NCBI GenBank assembly: GCA_035455745.1
Contig: DATIEP010000036.1
Location: forward strand, 124,001 to 188,000
Direction: 5' to 3'
DNA from: JADGGM01 sp027307005
GTDB taxonomy: Bacteria; Gemmatimonadota; Gemmatimonadetes; Gemmatimonadales; Gemmatimonadaceae
DNA: 64,000 bases
A program made the translations under genes and the position numbers. Below are positions 9,192-17,401 of the stretch, in pieces. The notes below the pieces were generated by a model, which did no database searches, was not told the DNA's origin, and worked only from the letters and a program-made list of their open reading frames with translations. The stretch's first letter is position 1; every line of letters starts with the position of its first letter.

Positions 9192-10640
9192 ATGTCCGAC
9201 GAGAAGAAGCTCACGCCCCGCGCCGAGGACTTCAGCGCCTGGTACAACGACGTCGTCCTCCGGGCCGAGCTCGCCGATTACTCGCCGGTGCGCGGCTGCA
9301 TGGTGATCCGGCCCGACGGCTACGGCATCTGGGAGCGCATGCAGCGCGCCCTCGATGACATGTTCAAGGCGACGGGACACCGCAACGCGTACTTTCCGCT
9401 CTTCATCCCCGAGAGCTATCTCCGCCGCGAAGCCCAACACGTGGAAGGCTTCGCGCCCGAGACGGCCGTCGTCACGCGCGGCGGCGGGAAAGAGCTCGAG
9501 GAGCCGCTGGTCGTTCGCCCAACGTCCGAGACCATCATTTACGCGATGTTCGCGAAGTGGGTGCAGAGCTATCGCGATCTGCCGCTGCTCATCAACCAGT
9601 GGGCAAACGTGGTGCGCTGGGAGATGCGGACGCGGCTCTTCCTGCGCACGCTCGAGTTCCTGTGGCAGGAGGGGCACACCGCGCACGCCACGCACGACGA
9701 GGCAGAGGCCGAGGCGCGTCAGATGTTAGGCGTGTACCGGCAGTTCATGGAGTCGTTCATGGCCATGCCGGTGGTCACCGGGCGCAAGACGGACGCCGAG
9801 CGATTTGCCGGCGCGCTGCGCACGTACTCCTGCGAAGCGATGATGCAGGACAACAAAGCGCTGCAAGCCGGCACGTCGCACAACCTCGGCCAGAATTTCG
9901 CGAAGGTGTTCGACCTCAAGTTCCAGACGGAGAGTGGGGGAACCGACTTCGCATGGAACACGAGCTGGGGCGCTTCGACGCGACTGGTCGGTGGCCTGGT
10001 GATGACCCACGGCGATGATTCCGGGCTGCGCGTGCCTCCGCGCCTTGCGCCCACCGAGGCGGTGGTCGTTCCCATCTGGCGTACCGATGAAGAGAAAACG
10101 CGCGTGCTCGCCGCCGCACATGCCGTACGGGCGGATCTCGCGGGTCGCGTGCGCGTCCACGTCGACGCACGCGACACGATGAAACCCGGCGCCAAATACT
10201 ACGAGTGGGAGCTGCGCGGCGTACCCGTACGCATCGAGCTCGGCCCTCGCGATCTGGACAAGTCGCAGGCGGTCGTCGTGCGCCGCGACACGCGCGCCAA
10301 GCAGTCGGTTGCGTTAGACCGTCTGGCCGCCGAGCTCGTGACGCTGCTGGTCACGATCCAGGATGACATGCTGGCCGCCGCGCGCACGCGGCGTGAGGAG
10401 CACAGCGTCCGCGGCCGAATCACGTACGACGCGTTCCGGCAGCTCATGGAAGGCGACGGCGCCTTCGTGTACGCGGGCTGGTGCGGCGACGGCGCATGCG
10501 AAGCCGCGATCAAAGAGGAAACGAAAGCCACGATCCGGGTGCTGCCCGACGAAGAGTTTCGTTCGCCGGAAGCGCCTCCCACGTGTCTCAAGTGCGGCCG
10601 TCCCTCCACCGGCGAGGCGCTGTGGGCGAGAGCGTATTGA
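9192..10640 (+). CDS. proS: Proline--tRNA ligase, archaeal/eukaryotic type
   Basis: This 482-residue class II synthetase charges tRNA-Pro. It lacks the large editing insertion of the E. coli-type enzyme and is collinear with the archaeal/eukaryotic type found in part of the bacteria. Motif 2 is in VRWEMRTRLFLRTLEFLWQEGHT. The anticodon domain is followed by a C-terminal zinc-binding-like domain (Cys residues in WCGDGACE and in TCLKCGRP), and the protein ends in the typical aromatic residue (ARAY). The reading frame overlaps the start of lysA. Confidence 0.94.
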   Translation: MSDEKKLTPRAEDFSAWYNDVVLRAELADYSPVRGCMVIRPDGYGIWERMQRALDDMFKATGHRNAYFPLFIPESYLRREAQHVEGFAPETAVVTRGGGKELEEPLVVRPTSETIIYAMFAKWVQSYRDLPLLINQWANVVRWEMRTRLFLRTLEFLWQEGHTAHATHDEAEAEARQMLGVYRQFMESFMAMPVVTGRKTDAERFAGALRTYSCEAMMQDNKALQAGTSHNLGQNFAKVFDLKFQTESGGTDFAWNTSWGASTRLVGGLVMTHGDDSGLRVPPRLAPTEAVVVPIWRTDEEKTRVLAAAHAVRADLAGRVRVHVDARDTMKPGAKYYEWELRGVPVRIELGPRDLDKSQAVVVRRDTRAKQSVALDRLAAELVTLLVTIQDDMLAAARTRREEHSVRGRITYDAFRQLMEGDGAFVYAGWCGDGACEAAIKEETKATIRVLPDEEFRSPEAPPTCLKCGRPSTGEALWARAY

Positions 10641-11905
10641 CCGCCGGCTTTGCTCCAGCCGACGGCGCGCTGGCGTGCGAGGGCGTGTCGCTCGAGACCA
10701 TCGCGCACGAGGTGGGCACCCCGGTGTTCATCTACAGCGCCGGCGCCATCCGCGATGCGTACACGAGGCTCGATCGCGTGCTCGCGCCGGTGCCGCACCG
10801 GCTGCACTACAGCGTGAAGGCCAACTCGAGCCTCGCCGTGCTGGCGCTGGTGCACTCGTTAGGCGCGGGGGTCGACATCGTCTCCGGCGGCGAGCTGCAC
10901 CGCGCGCGCCTCGCCGGCCTCACGGGACCGGACATCGTCTTCAGCGGTGTCGGCAAGACGGAGCGGGAGCTTCGCGAGGCGCTCGCTGCCGGCATTCTGC
11001 TCTTCAACGTCGAGTCGGAAGGCGAGCTGCGGCTGCTCGATCGCGTCGCCGGCGACATGCGCCTCACGGCGCCCGTCGCGCTCCGTGTGAATCCCGAAGT
11101 CTCCGTCGATACGCCGCACCATTACACGCGTACCGGCGAGCGGGGCGACAAGTTCGGCGTGCCCTATGGTGATGCGCTCGCCGTCGGGCGTCTCGCGTTC
11201 ACGCTGCCGCATACCCGGCTGCTCGGCCTCGACATGCACATCGGGTCGCAGGTCTCGAGCGTCGATCCGTATCGCGATGGCATGCTGCGGCTGCTCGAGC
11301 TGGTCGACGACCTGCGCGCGGCGGGCGCGCCCGACTTGCGCTATCTCGACATCGGCGGCGGCCTGGCGGTGACGTACGACGCCGAGGACCCGATCGATCT
11401 CGACGCGTACGCGGCGACGGTCTTGCCTAACGCGGCGGCGTCGGCGCTCAAGCTCCTCGTCGAGCCGGGGCGCTATCTGGTAGGCAATGCGGGCGTGCTG
11501 CTGACGCGTGTGTTGTACCGCAAGGAAGGCGGCGGACGCGAGTTCGTGATCACCGACGCGGGCATGAACGACCTGCTGCGGCCGTCGCACTACAACGCCT
11601 ACCACCGCATCGATTCCGTGCGGCCGCGGGGCGGACGCACGCGCGCCGACATCGTCGGGCCCGTGTGCGAGAGCGGCGACTTCTTTGCGTTAGGCAGAGA
11701 AGTGGACGACGTGCGGCCGGGCGACCTCCTGGCCATCCGGTCGGCGGGCGCGTACGGGTTCGCGATGTCGTCCAATTACAACTCCCGTCCGCGTGCCGCC
11801 GAAGTGATGGTGGATGGCGACCGGTTCGCGGTGATCACGGCCCGGGAACAGTACGAAGATCTGGTTCGGCGCGAGACGGTCCACCCGACGTGGAGGACAG
11901 CGTGA
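10622..11905 (+). CDS. lysA: Diaminopimelate decarboxylase
   Basis: This PLP enzyme makes L-lysine from meso-diaminopimelate, the last step of lysine synthesis. The cofactor lysine is in HYSVKANSS (Lys66 from the chosen start). The HIGSQ segment, the glycine-rich DIGGGL, a VEPGRYLV motif and the C-terminal CESGD (substrate-binding Cys) are present. The frame is open further upstream, but that part is a shadow of proS. The plausible starts are GTG 10622 (chosen; GAGG four bases upstream) or TTG 10637. The stop TGA overlaps the next ATG. Confidence 0.92.
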   Translation: MGESVLTAGFAPADGALACEGVSLETIAHEVGTPVFIYSAGAIRDAYTRLDRVLAPVPHRLHYSVKANSSLAVLALVHSLGAGVDIVSGGELHRARLAGLTGPDIVFSGVGKTERELREALAAGILLFNVESEGELRLLDRVAGDMRLTAPVALRVNPEVSVDTPHHYTRTGERGDKFGVPYGDALAVGRLAFTLPHTRLLGLDMHIGSQVSSVDPYRDGMLRLLELVDDLRAAGAPDLRYLDIGGGLAVTYDAEDPIDLDAYAATVLPNAAASALKLLVEPGRYLVGNAGVLLTRVLYRKEGGGREFVITDAGMNDLLRPSHYNAYHRIDSVRPRGGRTRADIVGPVCESGDFFALGREVDDVRPGDLLAIRSAGAYGFAMSSNYNSRPRAAEVMVDGDRFAVITAREQYEDLVRRETVHPTWRTA

Positions 11906-12414
11906 TGCTCGTGGGCGTGCTGGCGGATACACACGATCGCCTGCCGGCGATCGCCGAGTTTACCAAGCGGTTCCGCGAGGCCGGCGTGGGCCTCCTGCTC
12001 CACGCCGGGGACTTCTGCGCATCGTGGTCGCTGCGCCCCATCATCGCCGCCAACCTCGCGTTGGCGGGCGTGTACGGCCGCAACGACGGCGACCGCGAAG
12101 GCCTGCGCGCCGAGGCGGCCAAGGGCATGGGCACCGAGATCTACGAGGGGCCGCACAGCGTCGAGGTGAACGGCGCGCGCATCTTGCTCGTGCACGACAT
12201 CGGCGACGTGAGCGACCGGTCGGTGAGCGGACATTCCGTGGTGATCCACGGGTACACGCACAAGTGCCGCCGCGAGGTGACCGGGGACACGCTGCTGCTC
12301 AACCCGGGCGAAGCGTGCGGGTGGCTGTACGGTACGCCCGGCGCCGCGCTCCTCGACCTGGACACCAAAGAGGTCACGTTCATCACGCTCGAGGGCGAGC
12401 AGTGGCGGTGGTGA
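11905..12414 (+). CDS. YfcE/MJ0936-family metallophosphoesterase
   Basis: This 169-residue protein has the calcineurin-like phosphoesterase signature of the YfcE group. The metal-ligand blocks are a DTHD near the start, AGDF, GRND, a VHD and a final GYTHK, followed by LLNPGE. Such proteins hydrolyse phosphodiesters in vitro with Mn2+. The natural substrate is unknown. The ATG at 11905 shares its A with the lysA stop (TGATG), so translation is probably coupled. A GTTAGGC word lies between this gene and guaA. Confidence 0.85.
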   Translation: MLVGVLADTHDRLPAIAEFTKRFREAGVGLLLHAGDFCASWSLRPIIAANLALAGVYGRNDGDREGLRAEAAKGMGTEIYEGPHSVEVNGARILLVHDIGDVSDRSVSGHSVVIHGYTHKCRREVTGDTLLLNPGEACGWLYGTPGAALLDLDTKEVTFITLEGEQWRW

Positions 12415-12430
12415 CCGCTTCCGTTAGGCC

Positions 12431-13987
12431 ATGACGCAGCCCGGCGCATCGCGCATTCTCGTTCTCGATTACGGGTCGCAGTTCACGCAGCTCATTGCGC
12501 GGCGCATTCGCGAAGCGCGCGTCTACTGCGAGATCCATCCGCCGACGCGCACGATCGACTGGATCCGGGATTGGCATCCGACCGGCATCATCCTGAGCGG
12601 CGGGCCGGCCTCGGTGTACGGCGAGGACGTGCCGACCGCCGATCCCGCGCTCCTCGAGATCGCGCCGGTCCTCGGTATCTGCTACGGGATGATGCTGATC
12701 GCCCAACTGGAGGGCGGCAGCGTGTCGCGGGCCGGCCGGCGAGAATACGGTCGAGCCGAGCTCGAGATTCTCGAGGCCGAGGGCGTGTTCGCGGGATTCA
12801 CGCGCGGCGAGGAGATCACGGTGTGGGCGAGCCACGGCGACTACGTGGAAACGCCGCCGCCTGGTTTCAAAGTGATCGCGCGCAGCGCCAACGCACCGAT
12901 TGCCGGTATTCGTCACGCGTCGCGTCCGATCTCGGGTGTGTTGTTCCACCCCGAGGTGCAGCACACGCCGCGCGGCGGCGAGATCATCGCGAACTTCCTC
13001 TTCAACGTCTGCAAGGCCGAGCCGGGTTGGACGACCGGCGCGTTCATCGAGGAAGAAGTGGCGCGGATCCGCGAGCGCGTCGGTTCGGCGCGGGCGATCT
13101 GCGGGCTCTCGGGCGGCGTCGATTCGTCGGTGGCGGCGGCGCTCGTCCACCGCGCGATCGGCGACCGGCTGACGTGCATCTTCGTCGATCACGGTCTGTT
13201 GCGCCTGCACGAGCGGGAGCAGGTGGAGCGGACGTTCCGTGCGAACCTGGGGATCGACCTGGTGACGGTGGACGCCGCCGACCGATTCCTAACGGAGCTC
13301 GCGGGGGTCGAAGACCCGGAGGAGAAGCGGCGCCGCATCGGGCACACGTTCATCGACGTGTTCGAGGACGCCGCGGCGCAGGTGGGCACCGGCGTCGAGT
13401 TCCTGGTGCAGGGCACGCTCTACCCCGATGTGATCGAATCGATCTCGCCGCGCGGTGGTCCGTCGGTCACGATCAAGACGCACCACAACGTGGGCGGCCT
13501 CAAGCCGGGCATGTCGTTCAAGCTCATCGAACCGCTGCGCGAGCTGTTCAAGGATGAGGTGCGTCAGGTGGGCAGAGAGTTAGGCCTGCCGGAAGAGATG
13601 GTCGGGCGGCACCCCTTCCCTGGACCGGGGCTCGCCATCCGCATTCTGAGCGACGTCACGCGCGACAAGCTCGAGGTGCTCCGTAAGGCAGACGCGATCT
13701 ACCTCGAGGGCATTCGCGAAGCCGGACTCTACGACGACATCTGGCAGGCGTTCGCCGTGCTGCTGCCGGTGCGCAGCGTCGGCGTGATGGGCGACGCGCG
13801 TACGTACGACAACGTCGTCGCTCTCCGCGCCGTGACGAGCTCCGATGGTATGACGGCCGACTGGTTCCCGTTCCCGCCGGACGTGCTGGCCAACATCTCG
13901 AGCCGCATCATCAATGAGGTGGATGGCGTGAATCGCGTGGTGTACGACGTGAGCTCGAAACCGCCGGCGACGATCGAATGGGAATGA
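12431..13987 (+). CDS. guaA: GMP synthase (glutamine-hydrolysing)
   Basis: This enzyme aminates XMP to GMP, the last step of guanine nucleotide synthesis. The first 195 residues form a class I glutamine amidotransferase with the nucleophile Cys84 in GICYGM and a later FHPEVQH block. The ATP pyrophosphatase domain starts with the PP-loop SGGVDSS. The C-terminal dimerisation domain ends in KPPATIEWE, the family's hallmark ending. The length of 518 residues is typical. A terminator follows at 14006-14030. The pur array on the other strand supplies IMP precursors. Confidence 0.96.
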   Translation: MTQPGASRILVLDYGSQFTQLIARRIREARVYCEIHPPTRTIDWIRDWHPTGIILSGGPASVYGEDVPTADPALLEIAPVLGICYGMMLIAQLEGGSVSRAGRREYGRAELEILEAEGVFAGFTRGEEITVWASHGDYVETPPPGFKVIARSANAPIAGIRHASRPISGVLFHPEVQHTPRGGEIIANFLFNVCKAEPGWTTGAFIEEEVARIRERVGSARAICGLSGGVDSSVAAALVHRAIGDRLTCIFVDHGLLRLHEREQVERTFRANLGIDLVTVDAADRFLTELAGVEDPEEKRRRIGHTFIDVFEDAAAQVGTGVEFLVQGTLYPDVIESISPRGGPSVTIKTHHNVGGLKPGMSFKLIEPLRELFKDEVRQVGRELGLPEEMVGRHPFPGPGLAIRILSDVTRDKLEVLRKADAIYLEGIREAGLYDDIWQAFAVLLPVRSVGVMGDARTYDNVVALRAVTSSDGMTADWFPFPPDVLANISSRIINEVDGVNRVVYDVSSKPPATIEWE

Positions 13988-14005
13988 GCGGGCGGGGAAG
14001 CCCTA

Positions 14006-14030
14006 ACGCGGGATCCACCCGTGTTTTTTT
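14006..14030 (+). terminator. Rho-independent terminator after guaA
   Basis: A 7-bp stem (ACGCGGG / CCCGTGT, one G-U pair) with the loop ATCCA is directly followed by six T residues at 14025-14030. It lies about 20 bases past the guaA stop and would end the accD-guaA run. Beyond it, up to the reductase gene at 14240, no further gene or RNA is recognisable. Confidence 0.75.
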
Positions 14031-14239
14031 GGTGAAAGAGAACGGCCTGTGGTTCTCTCGCAGCATGCGCCATCCGCTGCAGCCGAGCGGTCGGTGCGGT
14101 GTCCGGTGTGCACGTGCTGTGTCCGTGCCTTCATGAGCGTAACCGCCGGCGACGCGTCAATGATGCTCGGATCGATGCGGTAGGCCGGGGAAGCGCGCGC
14201 CGGCGCGCCCTTGCACTCACGGAATGAAATAGTGGATGC

Positions 14240-14881
14240 CTATCGGCCGAGCACGATGTGGGTGGCGTGCTCCGTCGCCTGATGTTCGGTGACGCGGTAG
14301 CCGAGCGCCGGCAGGTCGATCCCGGAGAACATCGTTTCGCCCCGTCCAAGCATGACCGGCGAGAACGCGAAATGCAGTTCGTCGACGAGTCCGGCGCGAA
14401 GATATTGGCGCACCGTTTCGACGCCGCCGCCGATCTTCACGTCGCGCCCATTGGCGGCGCGCGTTGCTTGTTCCAGGGCTGCCTCGATTCCGTTAGTCAC
14501 GAAGAAGAAGGTGGTGCCGCCTTCCATCGCGATCGGATCCCGCGGATAGTGTGTCAGCACAAAGGTCGGCGCGTGGTAGGGCGGATTCTCACCCCACCAG
14601 CCCTTCCAGTTCTCGTCCGGCCAGGGTCCGCGCACCGGGCCGAACATGTTGCGGCCAAGGATGAAGGCGCCGAACCCATCCATCGAACGGCGCGCATAGT
14701 CATCATCGACCCCGCCGGCGCCACCGCTCCTGCCGAACATTTCCTGGAAGAAGCGCGTGCGGACGAGCCACGGATGCAGGTTCTGCCCACCCTTGCCGAG
14801 CGGAGTTTCAAGGCTCTGCTCCGGTCCTGCGCCGAAACCGTCGAGAGAAACGGAAAAGCCCGCAACGCGCACTCTCGTCAT
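14240..14881 (-). CDS. RibD C-terminal-domain / DHFR-like reductase
   Basis: This 213-residue protein resembles the stand-alone RibD_C family (YwjB/YyaP-like), predicted NAD(P)H-dependent reductases with a dihydrofolate-reductase fold. It shows the opening VSLDGF, a GRNMFG block, the nucleotide-site IGGGVETVRQYL and the LVDELHFAFSPVMLG block. The ATG at 14881 is preceded by GGAGG five bases away, which decides the start over longer in-frame versions. The substrate is unknown, and such genes are often accessory. It is transcribed away from the DUF2945-type gene across a short gap that holds a 12-base palindrome. Confidence 0.82.
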   Translation of the reverse strand: MTRVRVAGFSVSLDGFGAGPEQSLETPLGKGGQNLHPWLVRTRFFQEMFGRSGGAGGVDDDYARRSMDGFGAFILGRNMFGPVRGPWPDENWKGWWGENPPYHAPTFVLTHYPRDPIAMEGGTTFFFVTNGIEAALEQATRAANGRDVKIGGGVETVRQYLRAGLVDELHFAFSPVMLGRGETMFSGIDLPALGYRVTEHQATEHATHIVLGR

Positions 14882-14954
14882 GACGCCTCCGAATGATTGT
14901 GCATTGCCATCGCTTGCTGCGCACTCGAATATGTAGTGCCCTTCGTTCGGCGTG

Positions 14955-14966
14955 GTTCGGCCGAAC
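14955..14966. promoter_or_regulatory. Perfect palindrome GTTCGGCCGAAC, possible operator
   Basis: This 12-base perfect inverted repeat lies between the divergent reductase and DUF2945-type genes, and GTTCGG also occurs once more just upstream. Its position is suitable for a repressor site controlling one or both genes, but in GC-rich DNA a palindrome of this size can arise by chance. Confidence 0.3.
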
Positions 14967-15054
14967 AGGGAATCGTCGACATCATCAATGGCGCGCGCAT
15001 CGGAACGCATCGTTGGACAATCCGGAGCGCGCCCAGGGCTAACGGAGCGTGACC

Positions 15055-15267
15055 ATGGCATCGTTCAACGTGGGCGATCACGTCAGTTGGAATTCCGAAG
15101 CCGGTCGGGTGCGCGGCCGGATCCTGCGCGTCCATACGCGGGACGTGACGTACAAGGGCTACGTGCACCACGCGACCAAAAACGATCCACAATACGAAAT
15201 CAAAAGCGACACGACCGATCACGTCGCGATCCACAAGGGCAGGGCGTTGCGCCGTCTTCGGTGCTGA
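15055..15267 (+). CDS. Small Tudor-like DUF2945 / HVA-family protein
   Basis: This 70-residue protein has the pattern of the DUF2945 (hypervirulence-associated, Tudor-like) family. It shows FNVGDHVSWNSEAGRVRG near the start and KNDPQYEIKSD with TDHVAIHKG later. The family is a small beta-barrel of unknown function found in soil bacteria and fungi. ATG 15055 is chosen because GGAG lies seven bases upstream; GTG 15049 is also possible. Its Lys and Asp/Asn content is higher than that of the neighbours, which hints at an accessory gene. Confidence 0.75.
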   Translation: MASFNVGDHVSWNSEAGRVRGRILRVHTRDVTYKGYVHHATKNDPQYEIKSDTTDHVAIHKGRALRRLRC

Positions 15268-15439
15268 CGGCGAGTGCGGCGCGAACGGAATCGCAGCCGT
15301 TCGGCCACGCATGGATGTGGGGCGGGCAGCACGCCGCGGGAGACGCCGCGATGTCCGAGTTGGGCGGCGCAGTGACGGCCAGACCGAGCAGCGCGCGCCG
15401 TCTCAGGTCCCGGGTGGCATCATCCTGCGGTGGCCGCGC

Positions 15440-15790
15440 TCAATCCGTGTAGTAAATGAACCGCCCGCAGCTCTCGCAATTCCGGAGCTCGCTGTTCCGC
15501 TCCTGATCGCGCCCCTTGCTCGTCGGCACGTGGACGAAGCAGCCGTAACAGACCCCGTTCAGCACCGGCGCCACGACCCGTTCGTGCCGCTTGAGGATGC
15601 GACGATACGCCGACTGCGTGCGCGGCGACAGCTGCTGCTCGCGCTCCACGATGCGTTCGCCTAACCGTGCGCTGAATTCCTCCACGTTCACCGGAATCCC
15701 CGCCGCCGCGTACTCCGCCACTGCGATATCCCGCCGCAACGTCTGTAAGTCTTGAATCTCGAGCAGAATTTCCAGCTCGGCATGCAACAT
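15440..15790 (-). CDS. Short C4 zinc-ribbon protein with helical N-terminus
   Basis: The 116 residues start with a mostly helical region (about 1-70). A C-terminal zinc ribbon follows, with two CxxC pairs: CYGC near 82 and CESC near 107. It resembles a shortened zf-RING_7 protein, a family with a longer coiled coil before the same type of ribbon, thought to bind nucleic acid or protein. The start codon overlaps the stop of the upstream EIIA-like gene (ATGA), so the two proteins are probably made together. The function is unknown. The 170 bases between this gene and the DUF2945-type gene hold nothing recognisable. Confidence 0.75.
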   Translation of the reverse strand: MLHAELEILLEIQDLQTLRRDIAVAEYAAAGIPVNVEEFSARLGERIVEREQQLSPRTQSAYRRILKRHERVVAPVLNGVCYGCFVHVPTSKGRDQERNSELRNCESCGRFIYYTD

Positions 15791-16242
15791 CAGACACCCT
15801 TCTCCTCCAACAAGGTCAGGAACTGGCCCGGTTGCGTCAACGACAACAAACGCTGCGGCACATCCGGCTCCTTGCTGAACTGTGCGATCTTCCCCAGCAC
15901 GGGAAGATACTGGTTAGACACCTCGAGGGGCGGCGCCACGATGAGGAAGAAAAAGAAAACCGGCTTCTCGTCGATTGCCTTGAAATCGACGCCAGCCGGC
16001 TTTCGCCCAAACGCCACGCGAAGCTTGTTCACGACCAACGAGCGGCAGTGCGGGATTGCAATCCCGCGCCCGATGCCCGTCGATCCCAGGTTCTCGCGCC
16101 GCTTGAGCATCTTGTACAGCATTCCTTCCGACTTCTCATCCAACTTGAGAAGCGAGATCAGTTCCTTGAGGATGTCGTCCTTGGCGCTCCCGTCGAGCTC
16201 CAGTTTGATCCCGTCTTCGGTGAAGAATTGTCGTAATTCCAT
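15790..16242 (-). CDS. PTS EIIA (PtsN-like) domain protein
   Basis: This 150-residue protein is a single EIIA domain of the fructose/nitrogen PTS type. The phosphorylatable histidine is His65 in GIAIPHCRS. No HPr, enzyme I or EIIBC gene is nearby, so a regulatory role like PtsN is more likely than sugar import. A GGGGAG ribosome-binding site lies four bases before the ATG. Lysine-rich stretches and lower GC than the flanking genes stand out. A second EIIA-like gene lies at 52982-53494. It is transcribed away from dusB. Confidence 0.88.
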   Translation of the reverse strand: MELRQFFTEDGIKLELDGSAKDDILKELISLLKLDEKSEGMLYKMLKRRENLGSTGIGRGIAIPHCRSLVVNKLRVAFGRKPAGVDFKAIDEKPVFFFFLIVAPPLEVSNQYLPVLGKIAQFSKEPDVPQRLLSLTQPGQFLTLLEEKGV

Positions 16243-16340
16243 CTATCTCCCCAGGAGCAAATACCTATCTCGAATTGGCCGCGTCGTCGCGGGAAACCAT
16301 GAAACTTACCCACCGTGCAAAACAGTGTCAAATAACGACG

Positions 16341-16369
16341 TTGCATGGAGTTGCCGGTCAGAGTAACTT
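16341..16369 (+). promoter_or_regulatory. Putative dusB promoter giving a leaderless mRNA
   Basis: TTGCAT (16341-16346) and TAACTT (16364-16369) are spaced by 17 bases, and only six bases separate the -10 box from the dusB ATG at 16376. Transcription would start at or next to the start codon. No Shine-Dalgarno sequence is visible, which agrees with a leaderless message. Confidence 0.5.
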
Positions 16370-16375
16370 GATTCC

Positions 16376-17401
16376 ATGGCATTCCCATATTCCACCGCGT
16401 TCTCGGTGCCGCTTTACCTCGCACCGATGGCCGGCGTCTCCGAGTCGCCCTTCCGCCGACTCTGCCGACGCTTCGGCGCAGACGTGGTGGTCACGGAATT
16501 CCTCAGCGCCGAGGGCATCCGCCGCGAGAACCCGGCAACCATCGAAAAGCTGCGCTTCGGAGCGGACGAACGCCCCATTGGCGTCCAGATTTTCGGCGCC
16601 GACGCCGCCGCGATGCGCGAGGCGGCGGCCTTCGTCACCGACGTCTTTGCGCCGGAATTCATCGACATCAACTTCGGATGTCCGGTGAAGAAAGTGGTGA
16701 AGCGCAACGGCGGCTCGGGATGTCTCAAGGATCTCGGGCTCGTCGCCGACGTCATCCGCGCTGTCATCCAGGGCACGCACCTGCCGGTCACGGTGAAAAT
16801 CCGCAGCGGCTGGAACGAGGAGATGCGCGACCCGGTTTCGATCGCGCTGCGCTGCCAGGACGCCGGGGCCCGTGTCCTAACGCTGCACCCGCGCACACGC
16901 GCGCAGATGTACTCGGGCGACGCGCGCTGGGAAGAGATCGCCGCGGTCGCCGGCGCCCTCGACATTCCGGTCATCGGTAATGGCGACATCAGGACCGCCG
17001 AAGACGCCGTGCGCATGTACCGGGAGACGGGATGCGATGGCGTCATGATCGCGCGCGGATCGTTCGGACAGCCGTGGGTGTTCACGCAGGCGCGCGCTTT
17101 GCTCGAGGGCAAGGCGATGCCGCCCGCGCCGCCCGTCGAAGAGCGCTTCGCCATCGCGTCCGAACACGCGCGCATGGCGCAGGCGTACGAGAACGATCCG
17201 CGCGGCGCAGCCATCGAGTTCCGCAAGCATCTCGGCTGGTACGTGAAAGGCCTGCCGGGCTCGGCCGACATCCGCCGCAAGCTGCACCTCGTGGAATCGC
17301 TCGCCGCGGTCGATGACATCTTCGCCGAGTATCTCGCCGCCCGCGCCCGCGGCGACGTCGAACCGTCCGACGGAGCGCTCGCCGAGGCTCGCGCGGCGTG
17401 A
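16376..17401 (+). CDS. dusB: tRNA-dihydrouridine synthase (DusB-type)
   Basis: This flavoenzyme reduces uridine to dihydrouridine in the D-loop of tRNAs. The 341 residues form a TIM barrel opening with LAPMAGVSESPFRR. The catalytic cysteine lies in DINFGCPVKK (NxGCP-type signature), and VKIRSGW and a VIGNGDI phosphate-binding block follow. A helical tRNA-binding domain makes up the last 90 residues. The ATG lies six bases from a predicted -10 box. larB starts on the last four bases (GTGA). Confidence 0.92.
   Translation: MAFPYSTAFSVPLYLAPMAGVSESPFRRLCRRFGADVVVTEFLSAEGIRRENPATIEKLRFGADERPIGVQIFGADAAAMREAAAFVTDVFAPEFIDINFGCPVKKVVKRNGGSGCLKDLGLVADVIRAVIQGTHLPVTVKIRSGWNEEMRDPVSIALRCQDAGARVLTLHPRTRAQMYSGDARWEEIAAVAGALDIPVIGNGDIRTAEDAVRMYRETGCDGVMIARGSFGQPWVFTQARALLEGKAMPPAPPVEERFAIASEHARMAQAYENDPRGAAIEFRKHLGWYVKGLPGSADIRRKLHLVESLAAVDDIFAEYLAARARGDVEPSDGALAEARAA

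Noticed and set aside
10481..10621. Longer N-terminus for lysA
   Set aside because: The added residues are a shadow of the proS C-terminal domain and do not resemble decarboxylase sequence. GTG 10622 or TTG 10637 fits better.
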